A DNA stretch of 64,000 nucleotides from Bugula neritina. Its lineage: Eukaryota > Bryozoa > Gymnolaemata > Cheilostomatida > Bugulidae. This document shows positions 1 to 14,458 of the stretch, in pieces (the stretch's first letter is position 1; the number at the start of each line of letters is the position of its first letter). Both the position numbers and the translations under genes were made by a program. The DNA is taken from the NCBI GenBank assembly GCA_964035545.1, contig OZ037771.1, positions 7,420,690 through 7,484,689 on the forward strand. The letters are read 5' to 3'. The notes below the pieces were generated by a model that did not search any database, was not told the origin of the DNA, and worked only from the letters and a program-made list of their open reading frames with translations.

Positions 1-2
1 AC

Positions 3-847
3 CTGTTAGACGAAGAAGCTAAAGGAGAAGGCGGCGAATCTGCTGACGAAAAAATGAAACTCATCGAACAAAAGATAGATGCTCTATCTGAGAGGTGTAG
101 TAGCTTATAATACGGTACCTATCTATAAATATTATCTAAAAAGTAAAGTCACTTGAAACATATTTTCTATATATAAAAAATACCTATTAGATTAGGTAGC
201 CTACAATATATTCTTTTATTCTCTATAGCTATTATATCTAAAAAGCAAAATGGCTTACATATTTCCTGTAAAAAAATAATGAACGGCGCAAATCAATTTT
301 TTTATAATTTATATCAAATCAACTAGTATATAAAAACTTTAATGTAGGTAGTTTTTATACTATTTAATGCAGCTTTTACCTAAAAATAAGGAAAAATTAT
401 GAAAACTTCTATTTTAATGCGTATTAATAAATTTTACTAGTCATCTCTAAGTGCAAATTGTAAAATATATGCATTTTGTAAACCATGACCTGTACACATA
501 GTAGTAATAACTGAATACTCTAATGTAGTATTAGCTCATGATTACCATATCTTAGTCTCATAAACTGCAAGTGTGTAGGTCACTTGTATGTTAGAATCAG
601 CTTACAGCAAGCTAACATTGATACATAATATTTGCCTACACAATGAATTATGGTTTATTACTATAAAAAATTAAATAATTGTAGGTTTTTGACATTATCA
701 TTGCGGTTCGACAAAAGCATAACTCAATTAAAAAAAAGAATAAATTTACTGGAAATCAAGCATCGGACAGAAAAAGAAGAAAGAAGACAACTCCATCAAC
801 TGACTGTAAGACCTGAGGTTAGTGATCTGCTTAAACTAGACTTATAG
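3..847 (+). CDS. 3' end of an unidentified coiled-coil protein gene (two exons)
   Basis: The window opens inside an exon (3-94) that reads through acidic residues into an amphipathic stretch, KLIEQKIDALSER. A GT donor at 95-96 and the TTGTAG acceptor ending at 684 join it in matching phase (2 nt + 1 nt, giving Arg) to a second exon at 685-847, which continues the heptad pattern (SITQLKKRINLLEIKHR) and ends in TAG. The visible 84 residues look like a C-terminal coiled coil of the kind found on many channels and cytoskeletal proteins; I cannot name the family. A possible poly(A) signal AATAAA lies at 1236-1241. The splice is supported only by phase and by continuity of the coiled coil. Confidence 0.5.
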
Positions 848-2721
848 TTTATGGTTAATATTAAGAAGGCCCAGGAGAAAGCTCTCTTGATAAAGAAGTT
901 CATATGAATGTTTTAATTAAGCTCTTTTGCTGTCATACATCTTGTAAGAACAGGTATTTATTTTGAAATGATGAATTGGTTAAATTTTGCCATTTTTTTA
1001 AAGATACACTCTATTATCGTGTAAAGAGAAAGCAATAATATAATAACAGTTACAGTTGCATTAATTGTAATTAAGCAAATTTGTAAATTTACAAAATTAT
1101 TAGAATACCTATTTTCCTGCATTAACCACATGCATACAGGTAATTAATTAATACAAAATTTAGCTGTTTATATAATATGTTAGTATTTATATATTATAGA
1201 AGCCCTGCAAATGACACCCTTTGTAGATATGAAAAAATAAAAATTAATGTATTGGAAACAAATTTTAATCATGTATTACGGTGCTAGCAATTAATCAAAT
1301 CTCCCAAGTAATTGATTTAACTGTAAATTGGTCTTTTATTTTGTCTAATGTGATAGTAAATTTTATGCAAATACACTGCTTTAATATAATTTCCGTATGA
1401 TTTATATATTTTATCTGTTGCACATTTAACTTGCTATTTGTTTATGAATGTCAACTACTAATTTACTTAATTTCTTCAGCTCCATCTCCAACCAGGAGAG
1501 ATGTCATTGAATGTCCCCAATTCCTACGACTGCTAAGGAACCTATGCTAATAAAAGAAAATGGTGACTCAAGTTTATTCAACTATTTCTTACAGCAGCTG
1601 CCTGTCAACAGCAAAACTATTGGCTGCCGGCTATTATTTTCTCAGCTGCTTGCTCATACTTCTAAAAAAACTCAACTTACTAAATTTAAGTAATGCAAGA
1701 CACGTGATAAAGTTCTTTCTGTAATTTATGTGCAGTCAGGTAGTTCAGAGTTGTGTTCTCCAAAAGTATATTTTTACAGCAGGACATTGCATATATTTCT
1801 CATATTTATAATTTATTTATGTGAAAGAGTAATATTCATAAAAGGATATAAATGTTCTAATGTTGCAAAAATTGCGACTGATATCTACTGTTTAGAATAC
1901 TTTTCCATCTTGATACAATACGATGAAAAGGGTTGTAATACTCCAATATTTTAATAAGTCTTTGCTGGAGAATTCATGTTATATTTTGTTATTTGAGAAT
2001 AACATAAAGTTTTATATAAATAATATTATTTTGGCTCTGGGCAAAGTACTGTTAATACATTTGGTCTATAAGTAAACAAAGCTGTTTGTAGCATATTTAA
2101 CTACTCCACTGTTGCTAACCAATATTAACATTTATAACATCAGCATAAATCAGCAAAGATAAACCAATCATTATAAGTCAATTAGTTAGTAATATGATTG
2201 AGAGGCAAAATTTAATACCAGCACAAAAAACATGTATAGCTGCCTTTATTGTTATATATGCGTATATCCAATTTTCAATACTACAACAAATAATATATAT
2301 TGTGATAATCAAAGATTTACTCTTCTATGCTGTATTTTAGCTTTAGGTCTTGAAATATTTAATGCTTTGATGTTTGGAATAATATGTACCCATAAGACTT
2401 TTGTAGTAGATCCTTATAATGAAACTGGTCCAAATTCTACCACAAAATATATAATACCAGCACTGATATTTCTGGCATAGCCTGTAATATACACTGCAAG
2501 TATAAATGTGAACTAGATTCAACATGTACAGTGTCAGATGCAAGAATTATAACCTGATGTAATAGTGAGGATTATAAAGCGCTGCAAAACTTATCACTAG
2601 GCCAATCTTGGTATAAGTGTGAACACGCACCTGACATTTCCCAGGGCGTTGAGTACTAAACAAATTCTGTCACATGCGTAATACCATTAATTAAAATACA
2701 GCTGTAGCACGGCGTGACATC
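848..2721. other. AT-rich intergenic DNA without recognisable genes
   Basis: No ORF here is longer than about 80 codons and none has recognisable motifs, splice signals in phase, or codon composition unlike the AT-rich background. It includes the probable 3' untranslated region of the upstream gene (to about 1240) and the promoter region of the small secreted-peptide gene at its right end. Confidence 0.6.
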
Positions 2722-3513
2722 ATGAAAGGGCACTTGTTAATAACATGTGCTATTCTGTCAGTGTGTGTCACTTTATGTGTCACTACAGAAGACCAGACTT
2801 TCCAACAGCTTAAGAACTACGTAGACTCTCTGCCCGAACCTGAGAAGGTAGATATAGCACTTTATACCTAGCTGTTTGCTCAACCGTACTTCACCAACTA
2901 GTCTTAATATACTCCTTAGAACTTATGTCTCTTACACAGTGTAATATCTTCAATGTCTTATATGAGTCATGGGAACAGCCATGGTGTAGAGAGGCTAGAG
3001 TGTTTGGCTTAGTAAACACGTGGTTGTGGGTTCGATCCCCAGTAAAGGCCATTGGTGGTGTTAGGAAGAGCATCCAGTCATATTGCTCTGGAGTCTAGTG
3101 CCATACATGAATAAATCCTTAGCTTACTTTAAAAAATCCCTTTTCGTGAAGGGATTTTCACAGGGATAGTGACTATAAACTTGTGTGAGTTTTTTATATA
3201 TGGGTTTGAGCTAGCTAGTAGGTCTTTTGTTACAGTGCCATGTCTTTATTCTTAGTCACTGTGTGTGTGTGTGCGTGTGCGCGTTTGCGCGTGTGCGCGT
3301 GTGTGCGTGTGCGTGTGCGTGGGTGTGGGGGGTGTGTGTGTGCGTGTGTGTGCTAATAAGCATAGAATCTAATTAATACAGTAGACATATTTTATTTTTT
3401 AGGTTGATGTTGTGGTGAGAGTCAAACAAAATATGGATAATGCAGAGGAATATGGCGCAGAAGTTCACCTGTTGAAACGAGAAATAGGAGTGGCTTTCGA
3501 CAACTTGAAATAA
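2722..3513 (+). CDS. Small secreted peptide precursor, 78 residues, two exons
   Basis: Exon 1 (2722-2847, 42 codons) begins MKGHLLITCAILSVCVTLCV, a typical signal peptide with a short basic N-region and a hydrophobic core; cleavage is plausible after about residue 20-22. A GTAGAT donor at 2848 and a T-rich acceptor ending at 3402 join it in phase 0 to exon 2 (3403-3513, 36 codons plus TAA). The mature part of about 55 residues is charged, probably helical and has no cysteine, so it is not a disulphide-rich toxin or defensin. There is no dibasic-flanked neuropeptide repeat. A poly(A) signal follows 40 bp after the stop. I do not recognise a family. The intron carries a SINE and a GT microsatellite. 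Confidence 0.55.
2971..3189 (+). mobile_element. tRNA-derived SINE, copy 1
   Basis: A tRNA-like head (start GGGAACAGCC, box B GGGTTCGATCCCC near 3028) is followed by a body beginning AAAGGCCATTGGTGGTG and a tail with a hairpin (AATCCCTTTTCG/GAAGGGATT) ending in GACTATAAACTTGTGTGAG. Five other copies with the same order of parts occur in the window. It lies in sense in the intron of the small secreted-peptide gene. Confidence 0.85.
3259..3352. repeat. (GT)n microsatellite with GC interruptions
   Basis: About 95 bp of alternating purine-pyrimidine GT/GC sequence in the intron of the secreted-peptide gene, 50 bp before the splice acceptor. Such tracts can adopt Z-DNA; that is inference. Confidence 0.9.
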
Positions 3514-3552
3514 CAGATTTATACCATAAAATATTTATTGAAAGTTTATTTT

Positions 3553-3558
3553 AATAAA
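3553..3558 (+). terminator. Poly(A) signal of the secreted-peptide gene
   Basis: AATAAA in the run TTTTAATAAAAATAAAAAC, 40 bp past the TAA. Two overlapping signals are present. Confidence 0.55.
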
Positions 3559-4654
3559 AATAAAAACAGTTGTCTGATGTCTCCATATCTAGAGAGCTAG
3601 TGTCTTACAGTTTATTGAACTATGTAGACTGTGAAACTAACAAATTATCTTTTAATCTCAACAAATGAACTACAAATTCAAATAAAGCCTTTCGTGTCGT
3701 ATGACCAACGGTATTTTTAGTACAATTCAATAAATCAGATTTAATACCCTGATTGAAGCTTTCCATCCATCAACAAATAATATATATAATGTATCAATAT
3801 ATAATATCATATAATATTGAACATTGGAAATTACAATGTTATTGCCTCAAGTAGTCTAGAAAAATCTATGGTTTACATTCATTTGCATACTAGTCAAATT
3901 AATAGAACGAGGATGATTATAAATTTATAACATTAAGACAGGATCAAAAGATTAATTATGCATGCCCATAAAAACATTTCAGCTTACAATTTGCAACCCT
4001 GGGCTACAGGACTAATCTTATGTATTCTATGAAGTCACATTGTCCGTAGCCATAATTTGTTATAAGCGAATTTTATGAAGACATTATCTCAATGGGGCCT
4101 ATCAGTGGGGTAGTTTTTCAAAAGCAGCTTGGTGAAGTTTATAAGGGAGAATAACTCCGCAACAGACTAATCACCGAAGCCAAATAGAAACATTTAAGTG
4201 TAAAAAAGGATTTGCTGGACACGACAACTTTTGCAACATGCAATTCTTGTACTAACTTTTAGGGCATATACGCAAGCCTCCTAAAGTTTTCAATTGTTTT
4301 ATAGAAGCAGTGAATTGTAAAATTCATACGATTTTGTTTTGTTGATAATTGAACAACGTTAGAAACAGCATCAAGTTGGGAGTGACCAAGTGCAGTATTT
4401 ATATACCCATAGTTGCCCGAACTTTAAACCTTGTACTTCAAGTCTAGCTCTTCGAACTAATGCATTTAATGACCACCAACTTGGTGCTGTTTCACTCGAT
4501 TTTTATAATAATAACCAGTATGATGATGAAAATGAAATGTCGTTACTGTTTTCAGTTGTAATTCACTAATTGTAGGCTTATTTCTTTTTCTTACGCGGCC
4601 TTTACGCTTTAGGTGCGAAACTGATCGACTATCCCGTAAGGGCATGACTCATAT

Positions 4655-4740
4655 AAGTATCAGTATTAGTATATGATTATCATTATGATAATGATAATCA
4701 TAATGATAATGATAATCATATGATTATGATTATGTTATAT
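4655..4740. repeat. ATGATA-type palindromic simple repeat
   Basis: Repeated TGATTATCAT / ATGATAATGA words in both orientations, able to fold as a hairpin. Intergenic. Confidence 0.7.
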
Positions 4741-4899
4741 GTATGAGTCTATGACAGTCATCAAGAACCTTGTTTTTATTTTAAGAGTAATTTTAAAGTT
4801 AAATGTTATTCCAATTTTAAAATAAAAATCAGTTCAAACAGTAAGACTAGGTGTAAGACTAAGACTCTAAGAGTAAGACTAACTAAGCGTAGCACCGGT

Positions 4900-5185
4900 T
4901 TTTCTCGTGCTCATAATCATAGTGATAGTTATAGTCATACTAAAGCACCTATAGCCTACTCTTTCTTATACTTATAGTTATAGTTAATACTGATAGTCAT
5001 AGTGATACTCATACTGATAGTAATACTAATACTAATAGTGATACTTATAGTTATAGTTAATGTTATAGTCTCAGTCATATTGATAGTGATGCTCAGCCTC
5101 ATGAGTCATGGTCATACTCATACTGATACTCATAGTCATAGTGGTATTGATAATCATACTGATACTCATACTGATACAGTGATAC
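4900..5185. repeat. Degenerate hexanucleotide repeat (GATACT/ATAGTT)
   Basis: Imperfect tandem arrays of words such as ATAGTGATA, TACTGATACTCATA and ATAGTTATAGTT over nearly 300 bp. Similar TAGTA-type arrays occur at 28500-29180 and near 31010-31100. Confidence 0.65.
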
Positions 5186-5656
5186 TCAAATTAAAATACT
5201 CAGGCTATTATCTAACTCAATTTTATGGATTAATCCAAAGTTGTAATTGTGGAAACTAAACTTATCAACTTATTGTTAATACTATTAGTGATTTGAATAA
5301 TTACAATAAAGTGAATAAACTATCAAAATTGCTCATACTCTGGGTCTGTTATGTATATATTATATGGTCATAAATTTATTAAAAAAAATGTGTACCCATA
5401 GCTTAAGCCCATGTTGTAGTGGCATATTGTTATTGATGCATATACTTACAGTTATCTGCTGCATTCTGCATATATGATCAAGTACTAAAAGCTGTAGAAT
5501 TCAACTACAGTATATAGGCATTAAGCATTATTGCTGTAACCAGCATTAAATGTAGATAAGCCTTTACATTTTATTTCTACTTGATTCAACATTGCGTTTA
5601 CTTTCTACAGGTATAAATTCAACGTATAAGGCACAGAGGTTTTTGCAACAGTTTCA

Positions 5657-7912
<2,256 letters not shown>

Positions 7913-8276
7913 GTCTATGTCGCGAATTATAATGACATTTGACTGAGTTCACCTGTAATTTATGTAGTGGTATCTACATTGTTTTCCATAGAAACTGTTG
8001 CTATGCAGTACTTTTAAGACTTTAATTTCTCACTCAAGCCGTAACGTTTTTACAATGAATTGCTGCTCATAAGTTATTATTTGCTCATTTAGAATGTCGT
8101 GTTATTTGATGTGTGTTTTTTGCTAATCAATCACCAGTGATACTTATTTCTTTATATTTATCTTGTAGTTATCTTCTCTATGTTGCTCACTCTCCAACTG
8201 TATATTATTTTTTATATTTTGTGCAATCTACTGCCTCATCTCTACACATTCCAATTATTATAAACTTGTCGGTATA

Positions 8277-8282
8277 AATAAA
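8277..8282 (+). terminator. Poly(A) signal of the TIP-1 gene
   Basis: AATAAA about 365 bp after the TGA, followed by a T-rich stretch. It faces the signal of the convergent gene 7 bp away. Confidence 0.6.
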
Positions 8283-8289
8283 TTGTCTT

Positions 8290-8295
8290 TTTATT
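8290..8295 (-). terminator. Poly(A) signal of the convergent coiled-coil gene
   Basis: TTTATT on the + strand, i.e. AATAAA on the minus strand, 87 bp past the TAA of the minus-strand gene. With the TIP-1 signal at 8277 it implies that the two 3' ends overlap or abut. Confidence 0.55.
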
Positions 8296-8381
8296 TTATA
8301 TTCATTAAATTGATTAGCTTTTAAAGTTGTCACATCACTAGACAACTTATTAGCAGTCAATATAAAACCAGCACTTGAGAG

Positions 8382-11300
8382 TTAATTTTCTTCTGTCATG
8401 AGCTCCCATATGGTTGACGGCACGCGACATGCTTTTTGGTGTTGCGCGTGCGAACCGCGCTGTCCACTAGTAGATTGTTGTGTGCTTAGTGACCTTCTAC
8501 GTCTGCGACTTTGCCTGGGTTCTATCCTTTCTCTTGCAATTATGGAAAGGCGTCCATCTTCCCTCCCATCATCTATACCAATGACATCTATCACCTTTTC
8601 TGACTGATCATATTCTGTTTCTTGAGAGCTCGACCTCTGTCGAACTTCTTCATTTTCGGCAGGTATCTGTACCTTGGATTCTCTCAGCTGACTCACAGAT
8701 GATTGGGTGATTTGTTGGAATGATAAAGCTGACATGATCTGTAAAATATTAGATGTTTTTGTTAAATGCATGCAGCTTGTTTGCCAACAGTCATTTTATC
8801 TGTACCTTTAAATTATAAAACTTCAACTATAAAATTCTCTACTAAATTTTGCAATACTGTAAGCTCTAATTTTTCTTTTGATCTTGTTCACCAATTTTAG
8901 ACTATATTTTATTATTTGTTTCATTTTGTTAGAAGCTCTTATTTATTTTCAAAATAGAATTGATTATTGGCTGAACGCCAAGTTTTTAAAACCAATTTAT
9001 GTCCTTTGATAGAGTTATATACTGGCTGCTGTTTTCAGGTTTTAATAAATTTTCAAAAGGTTAAATATAAACAGTGTGTGTGTGTAAATGTAACCAAATG
9101 GGATTTGCAACGAGTTATCGGCAAATCTGAGCAGATTTCATTTGTTTCTTTAAAACTTGAAGTGACATGTAATACAAATACTCATTAATATATGTTCTAC
9201 ACATCTAAAATTATATGTTCTTCAATATTACATATAGATGGTATTAGATGATGTATAGATGGCATTATACTAACCCCTTCGAGTTTGGTTTCTGTAGCCA
9301 TATTGGTTCTCCTAACAAACCTAGCAATAATATCACACTCTTCTTGTGAAAGCACACCCGTACTACCTAGCACATCTTGTACCTGCAAACAGTCAACAGT
9401 TATACAGGTTAAGCAGACTATACCTAGTAAAATATCTACCTAAATAATTCAGTATACAGTTTTAGCAGAGCTCTTTCTTGCATAAAGCTCAATGATCTAA
9501 AAAACCAAAAAAGCTGAGATATAGATTTTTGATTAGTTAGATAAATTCAGAATTCATATTAAGATTTGAAGGCTACAGCAAAATTTCATAGTCAGGTTCT
9601 TCTAGAGTTATTGCATCCATTATATCACAGAAAAGTAAGATATGACATATATATTTTATAAGACAGCATCTGAGGCAAATAGTTGTGAATACTTACATAG
9701 CCTTAGGTTTAAAAATATAAATTTGCAAGGAAAATGGCAAGTTGGTTTATCAAGATTAATTATTTCTCAGTAACAGATCTGATTAGTGTCTCGAAATGCC
9801 ACTTAATTCAAATATTATCTATTCTAGTTTAGCCACTTCTGCAATAACTCTACCAACAGACATCATACACTTTCAGCTAACTCTCAACCAATTAAATCAC
9901 CTGATGCATTTTGAGCAAGACATGGTCAAATTGTCTAAGTAGATGGCGAAGTGCCAATAGCAAGACTCCTTGGTTCTGTTCTCCCTGCTGGACTTCACGC
10001 TTCAATTCACCCACACTCTGCTGTTGGAAGAAGATACAATACTATACTATCATTACTTTAATTTTACAAGAACAAGTATGAATATATATAATCACTGTAT
10101 TATGTTAGTTTTTTCCTTTAATTGAAAATTCTTTTCTCACTAAGTACTGTAAATCTATTCCAGTTAAAAATCAGAAATGATTGTTGAAATGCATGGATGT
10201 AAATCAATGCCTAGAATAAAAACATGGCAGGTCTGTTACGCATGTAGCATGTACAGAACTGAGCTGATATTTTATAGATGTTTAAATTGTTCTGAAAATT
10301 CCTTTTTGGCAGAACTTTGCTCTAAAACAGTCATTGATTACTCACTCACGCAAATTTATAGTCACCATCCCTGTAAGAAACCCCTGATAAAAGGGGTTTT
10401 TGTTAAATCGGGCTAAGGACTCATTAAGGTGAGGTACAGGAGCAATTATGACTGAAGGCTCTTCCTGACATCACCAATGGCCTTTTTCAGAGTTCGAACC
10501 CGTGACTTCTTGCTTACGAGGCAAAAGATTTAACCCCTAGACCACGGCTATTCCCTACAATCGTTGATTACTAATTGTCAGAGACACTTATTATAATAAT
10601 TGTACCTTTAAATTTGAGTTCTTCTGTTTGTTATCTTTTTTTAGTTCCGAATTCACAGCCTCGAGGCGTTCAACCTGAGAGTTCTATTGAAATAATCAAA
10701 ATGTCTTAAAATATACGTTTTAGCGACTTCATTTCTGCACAGGAGCAAGTATGTATGAACGGATGTCTTTTTACAACATTGATAGCTCTTTCAGAATTTT
10801 AGCCAATAGACATTAGTTGCTCCAACATATAATAGAAATAATCTGTTAGAATAATAATAGATTACAAGTTTTAGCAGTGTCAGTTTTGTATGGTCTGCTA
10901 TTAAGACATCATCATTATTTAGATGATAGTTGATTGTAGAAATAAATAAGTTCAAACTGATGACATCAATCATTATTCTGGAATGGAATGTTTATAGATA
11001 TTGATTATTTATAAACAGATCTCTGTAAAGGGGGGTAATATTTTGATTGTTCTTTTTTTAAGGATTTATGGACTGTTATGATAGTTTATAGAAGGAAAAA
11101 GCTATAAATAATATAACTACCTTTTGATTTAGCAAGTGCTTTAAATGATTAATTTTAGGCTCCACATTTCCAGACTGATCTTTGTTCCTTTTGATGGGAT
11201 CAAAGAGCACGTTGGTGAGACTGGTAATTCGTAGCAAATGATTCTGGCGTGCACCTGTTTTCAGTAAACCAACTCTTCCAGTTGACTCAGATCTTTGCTT

Positions 11301-13613
11301 CCTAAACTTATAAGTAAAATTGTCTCTATTGGCATTTGCTGTAAATTTTGGAAGTACAAAAACTAGTCAAGATTGGAATGTTAAATTTATCAGAAGTGAG
11401 TGTGGAGAGGTACGAATGGTGCCTGCAGTTGTCTTGCGCAAAAGTAGTTGGAAAGATTGAAACTATAAACAAAGTCTTTGATTTCGTCAGCAAGTGTAAT
11501 TTTTCAGAAGTCAATGTTTTGGCTGTCAGCTTATAAACGCAGCAATAATACTAATTTCTAATAAATAAATAATTTTTGTAGCAACTTTACCCGTAAGCTG
11601 GTCATGGAACAGTTTCCTTGTTATATTTTTTAAGTAATTTACTATATTTCATTGAGTTGCATATATGAATATAAATCACGAGAATTTTGTTAAAGTAAAG
11701 AAAAATTATGCAAAGTAAAACGTGATATATATGTAAGCTAAAAATACGATTTCAATGTGGATTTTCAATTTTACCAGAAAACAGTAAAAACATTTACATT
11801 ACCTTCCATTTCCTCCTTTAGATGGGAGGGTAGCATCTGTATTGGTAGCCGCATTAACAAGGGATATTTTTATACACTCTGTACTAGCATTCTAAAAGGA
11901 TATTGTTACCATTCAACAAATAGAATCTACACACTGTAAGCATTTGAGGATACATGCACAATAGAATAATTTAGTAACTTTTTCATGTTTATATGAATGT
12001 ATTTAGATACATCTAAAATTATATTTCAGCGCTGCACAAATTTAGAAATTTTGACACTAAATGTGTAAAATATAAATATAATTGCGTACCACTTTGCTCT
12101 TCTCTGATGCCCTCTCTGACCCCTCTTCTACAGCTTCATTTACTCTATTCCTCTCAGCCACCAGGTCAACACCCTGCAGCCATTTCATTGCCACCGGAGA
12201 GGAAGGGAGTCGTCCCTGGTAGCTCTGCAGTAGGTAATTGTTGCCTGTGACAACCCCATCAGAAAGACTTTCCGGTTGCAATGTCTTATTCAGAATTGTC
12301 CCCTCTTCATCAGAGAATTTGGTTAAACTTGCAAGGCTGTTTGTTTTTGTTGCCATAGAAACTGGAGACTTCAGCTTTTCATAACTCCCTTCAATGTTTT
12401 CTTTTCCACTGCAAAAGTGGGAGCCAATAGAAATATCTAAACATCAAGAGCTGATAACTTCCCAAAGAGTAAACTTTGAAAATAAGTAGTCAAATTGATA
12501 TAGAAATGTCTAATGGAGCAGATATTTAGATACAAGCCTGGATAAGTATTTTTAGGTTATTTTTATGCATGTACATATGAGATTTTGCACATAAAAGGCT
12601 TTGTTCACACTTGAAAAATAACTGTAATATAATATGTAGTATTACAGAGCTATAGTATATGCACACATTAATGTGTCATGTTTCATAACTAAGATTAAGG
12701 TGTTGTGGCTAACATAACGTACAGGCTGTTGCTGGATGCACTTTAACTATTGAAGCTAACAAACTGGTATAACACAACTCCACATGTACATATTATAGTG
12801 TACCAACTTTTTACATAATATTACATTCATGTAAGAATGTTATGCTTACTCTAACCTTTTATTCTGTTCAGATAGTCGAAGAAGCATTGTCTCTGTTTTT
12901 GCCATTTCCTCTGTGAACCTCGCCAGGCATTTTGCTGCAGCTTTCATCAATAAATGAAATCGTTTATTATCTCACAGATTATCAAAACTTGAACTTTAAC
13001 TTTTCAAGCTTTAAAACTTTTCTTTATTAATATAGATATTACCGCATCACTACTCAGCTTCAACTAATAATTCTATGAAAGTACACTGTGCTATAGCTGT
13101 ATTGCAATATATTGTATGATTATAATATATAAGATAATATATAATATATAATGTAATATATAGGTTCTATATTATATCACCTCATTATTCAGCTTTAACT
13201 AATAATTATACCGCATACTTAAATATGACAATATATATTATATATAGTAATCACAATTTTTATTTTATAATTATGATAATAATACAATAATAATAATATT
13301 TACTCAGCTTTATAAACTAATAATTCTATCACATATTATAATATATAGTTATACTGTAATATATTATACGAAGCTAAAGTCTATGCTATCATGTATGTTC
13401 CAAGTGTGCAGAGGTTAAACCAGTAAATCACTAAATGCACGACTTACAACTGTTGAGCATGAAATCACTTCCTGGAACTTCATCTGTAAGTTTAGAATCT
13501 GAAGCAGCCAGTATTGCCTTCAGTTTAGTTATTTCTACTGCTGCCTCGCTGCCAAGCAAATCATCATCCATGGAATGAGCAGCAAAGTTTGCTCCCCTAT
13601 CTGCTGCCATCAT
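8382..13613 (-). CDS. Uncharacterised coiled-coil protein, 482 residues, eight exons
   Basis: Exons in reading order: 13613-13448, 12970-12856, 12408-12090, 11306-11121, 10683-10606, 10020-9901, 9382-9275, 8738-8382. Splice phases agree throughout (1, 2, then 0). ATG at 13613 is followed at once by a second ATG. The protein has an acidic N-terminus (MDDDLLGSEAAVEITKLKAI), a Lys/Ala/Glu-rich helical stretch ending ...MAKTETMLLRLSEQNK, a Ser-rich linker, a segment NHLLRITSLTNVLFDPIKRN, a clear coiled coil (QVERLEAVNSELKKDNK...VGELKREVQQ), the LLLALRHLLRQFDHVLLKMH helix, then a basic tail with RQSRRRRRS ending TIWELMTEEN. No signal peptide or membrane segment is seen. A centrosomal or cytoskeletal role would suit but is a guess. 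The start of the fourth exon is the least certain boundary. Confidence 0.75.
10345..10555 (-). mobile_element. tRNA-derived SINE, copy 2
   Basis: Full-length on the minus strand: head at the right (GGTCTAGGGGTT, box B GGGTTCGAACTC), body with AAGGCCATTGGTGATGTC, hairpin tail AAAACCCCTTTTATCAGGGG, end ACTATAAATTTGCGTGAG. It lies in sense in the intron between the fifth and sixth exons of the coiled-coil gene. Confidence 0.88.
13050..13372. repeat. Three degenerate ~125-bp tandem copies, AT-rich
   Basis: The phrase TTCAGCTTTAACTAATAATT recurs in varied form near 13056, 13188 and 13303, each followed by a TATAATATA-rich stretch. The array fills most of intron 1 of the coiled-coil gene. Confidence 0.6.
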
Positions 13614-14458
13614 GATGTTTAGAAAAAGATGTCCAAAGTGATGTACGCATTTTTAATTGGTAGCATTATGTCGTTACTGAGCTATCTACGTTGTGTAAAC
13701 AATAGCAAATAGTGGTACATGTTATTGTTGACTGTAGCAATGATTGTGTGATTAGAGTTGTCTTTTGTTGTAAAACTGCACTCCTATCTTGTGTAAGTTT
13801 TCAATTGAGAAGCCGATTAAGCTGCGAACAAGTTAAGGGCTTTCTGTGTCAAGTGTAAAATGTGTAGCATATATTTATTTTTAATAAAACAAAGTCCACT
13901 ATATTGTTTTGATAACCCAACCTTTACAGCAAGGAGGCATGAAGCATTATAGTTACAACAATACTTGATAATATATAGAATTTTTCGTGCAATTTAAGCA
14001 ATTATTTTTTGTTGCTTTTTAATGGTAAAGAATTTAGCAGATGTTTGTAAAAGTAAAACTGAAAAAAATAAACTTTTTCTCATAATTCCAGTGACTCATC
14101 AATGTTGGAACTCAGCAATACCACTCAGTCAGCATCCTTTGCTGTCAAAATTATGAAGTCCATAAACTTTTATAACAAAACATAGACACACAAGCCGCTG
14201 GAATAAGCAAAAATATTATTTCCTTTTTTACTCCTACCAACTACCAAGTACAATGCTCTTCAACAGTGCCATTTTTCTTTAACATGACAAAGTGGTGCCA
14301 TTCAAGTATAATATGCACTCAGTAATTAAACTAAATAAACAATAAGACAATATTAATTATAATTTGGTTTTTATTAGCTTGCAGTGCAAGACTTGTTTTC
14401 AATTTAGTATTCAAAGAGTAATGACACTGGTTATTCTGTCATTTGCTGACTGCGTCAA
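13614..14458. other. Promoter region of the coiled-coil gene and 3' flank of the lipase gene
   Basis: No coding sequence. Both neighbours are on the minus strand, so this 845-bp gap holds the 5' flank of the coiled-coil gene and the short 3' UTR of the lipase (AATAAA on the minus strand at 14375-14370, 84 bp after its stop). No clear TATA box or other promoter element was recognised. Confidence 0.5.
14370..14375 (-). terminator. Poly(A) signal of the lipase gene
   Basis: AATAAA on the minus strand (TTTATT on +), 84 bp past the TAA of the last lipase exon. Confidence 0.6.

Larger units (their letters stand above)
3559..5610. other. Intergenic DNA with simple repeats
   Basis: No coding sequence is supported. 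At 4655-4740 there is an ATGATA/ATCATT block forming an imperfect palindrome, and at about 4900-5185 a run of degenerate hexamers (GATACT, ATAGTT). The 85-codon ORF at 5002-5259 is a by-product of that repeat. A T-rich stretch ends in CTACAG at 5610, probably a 3' splice site for the 5' UTR of the TIP-1 gene. Confidence 0.6.

Noticed and set aside
3001-3040. tRNA gene on the + strand
   Set aside because: Box A and B are present, but the cloverleaf is not complete and the same head recurs with a constant non-tRNA body, so it is a SINE. The same holds for the other five copies.
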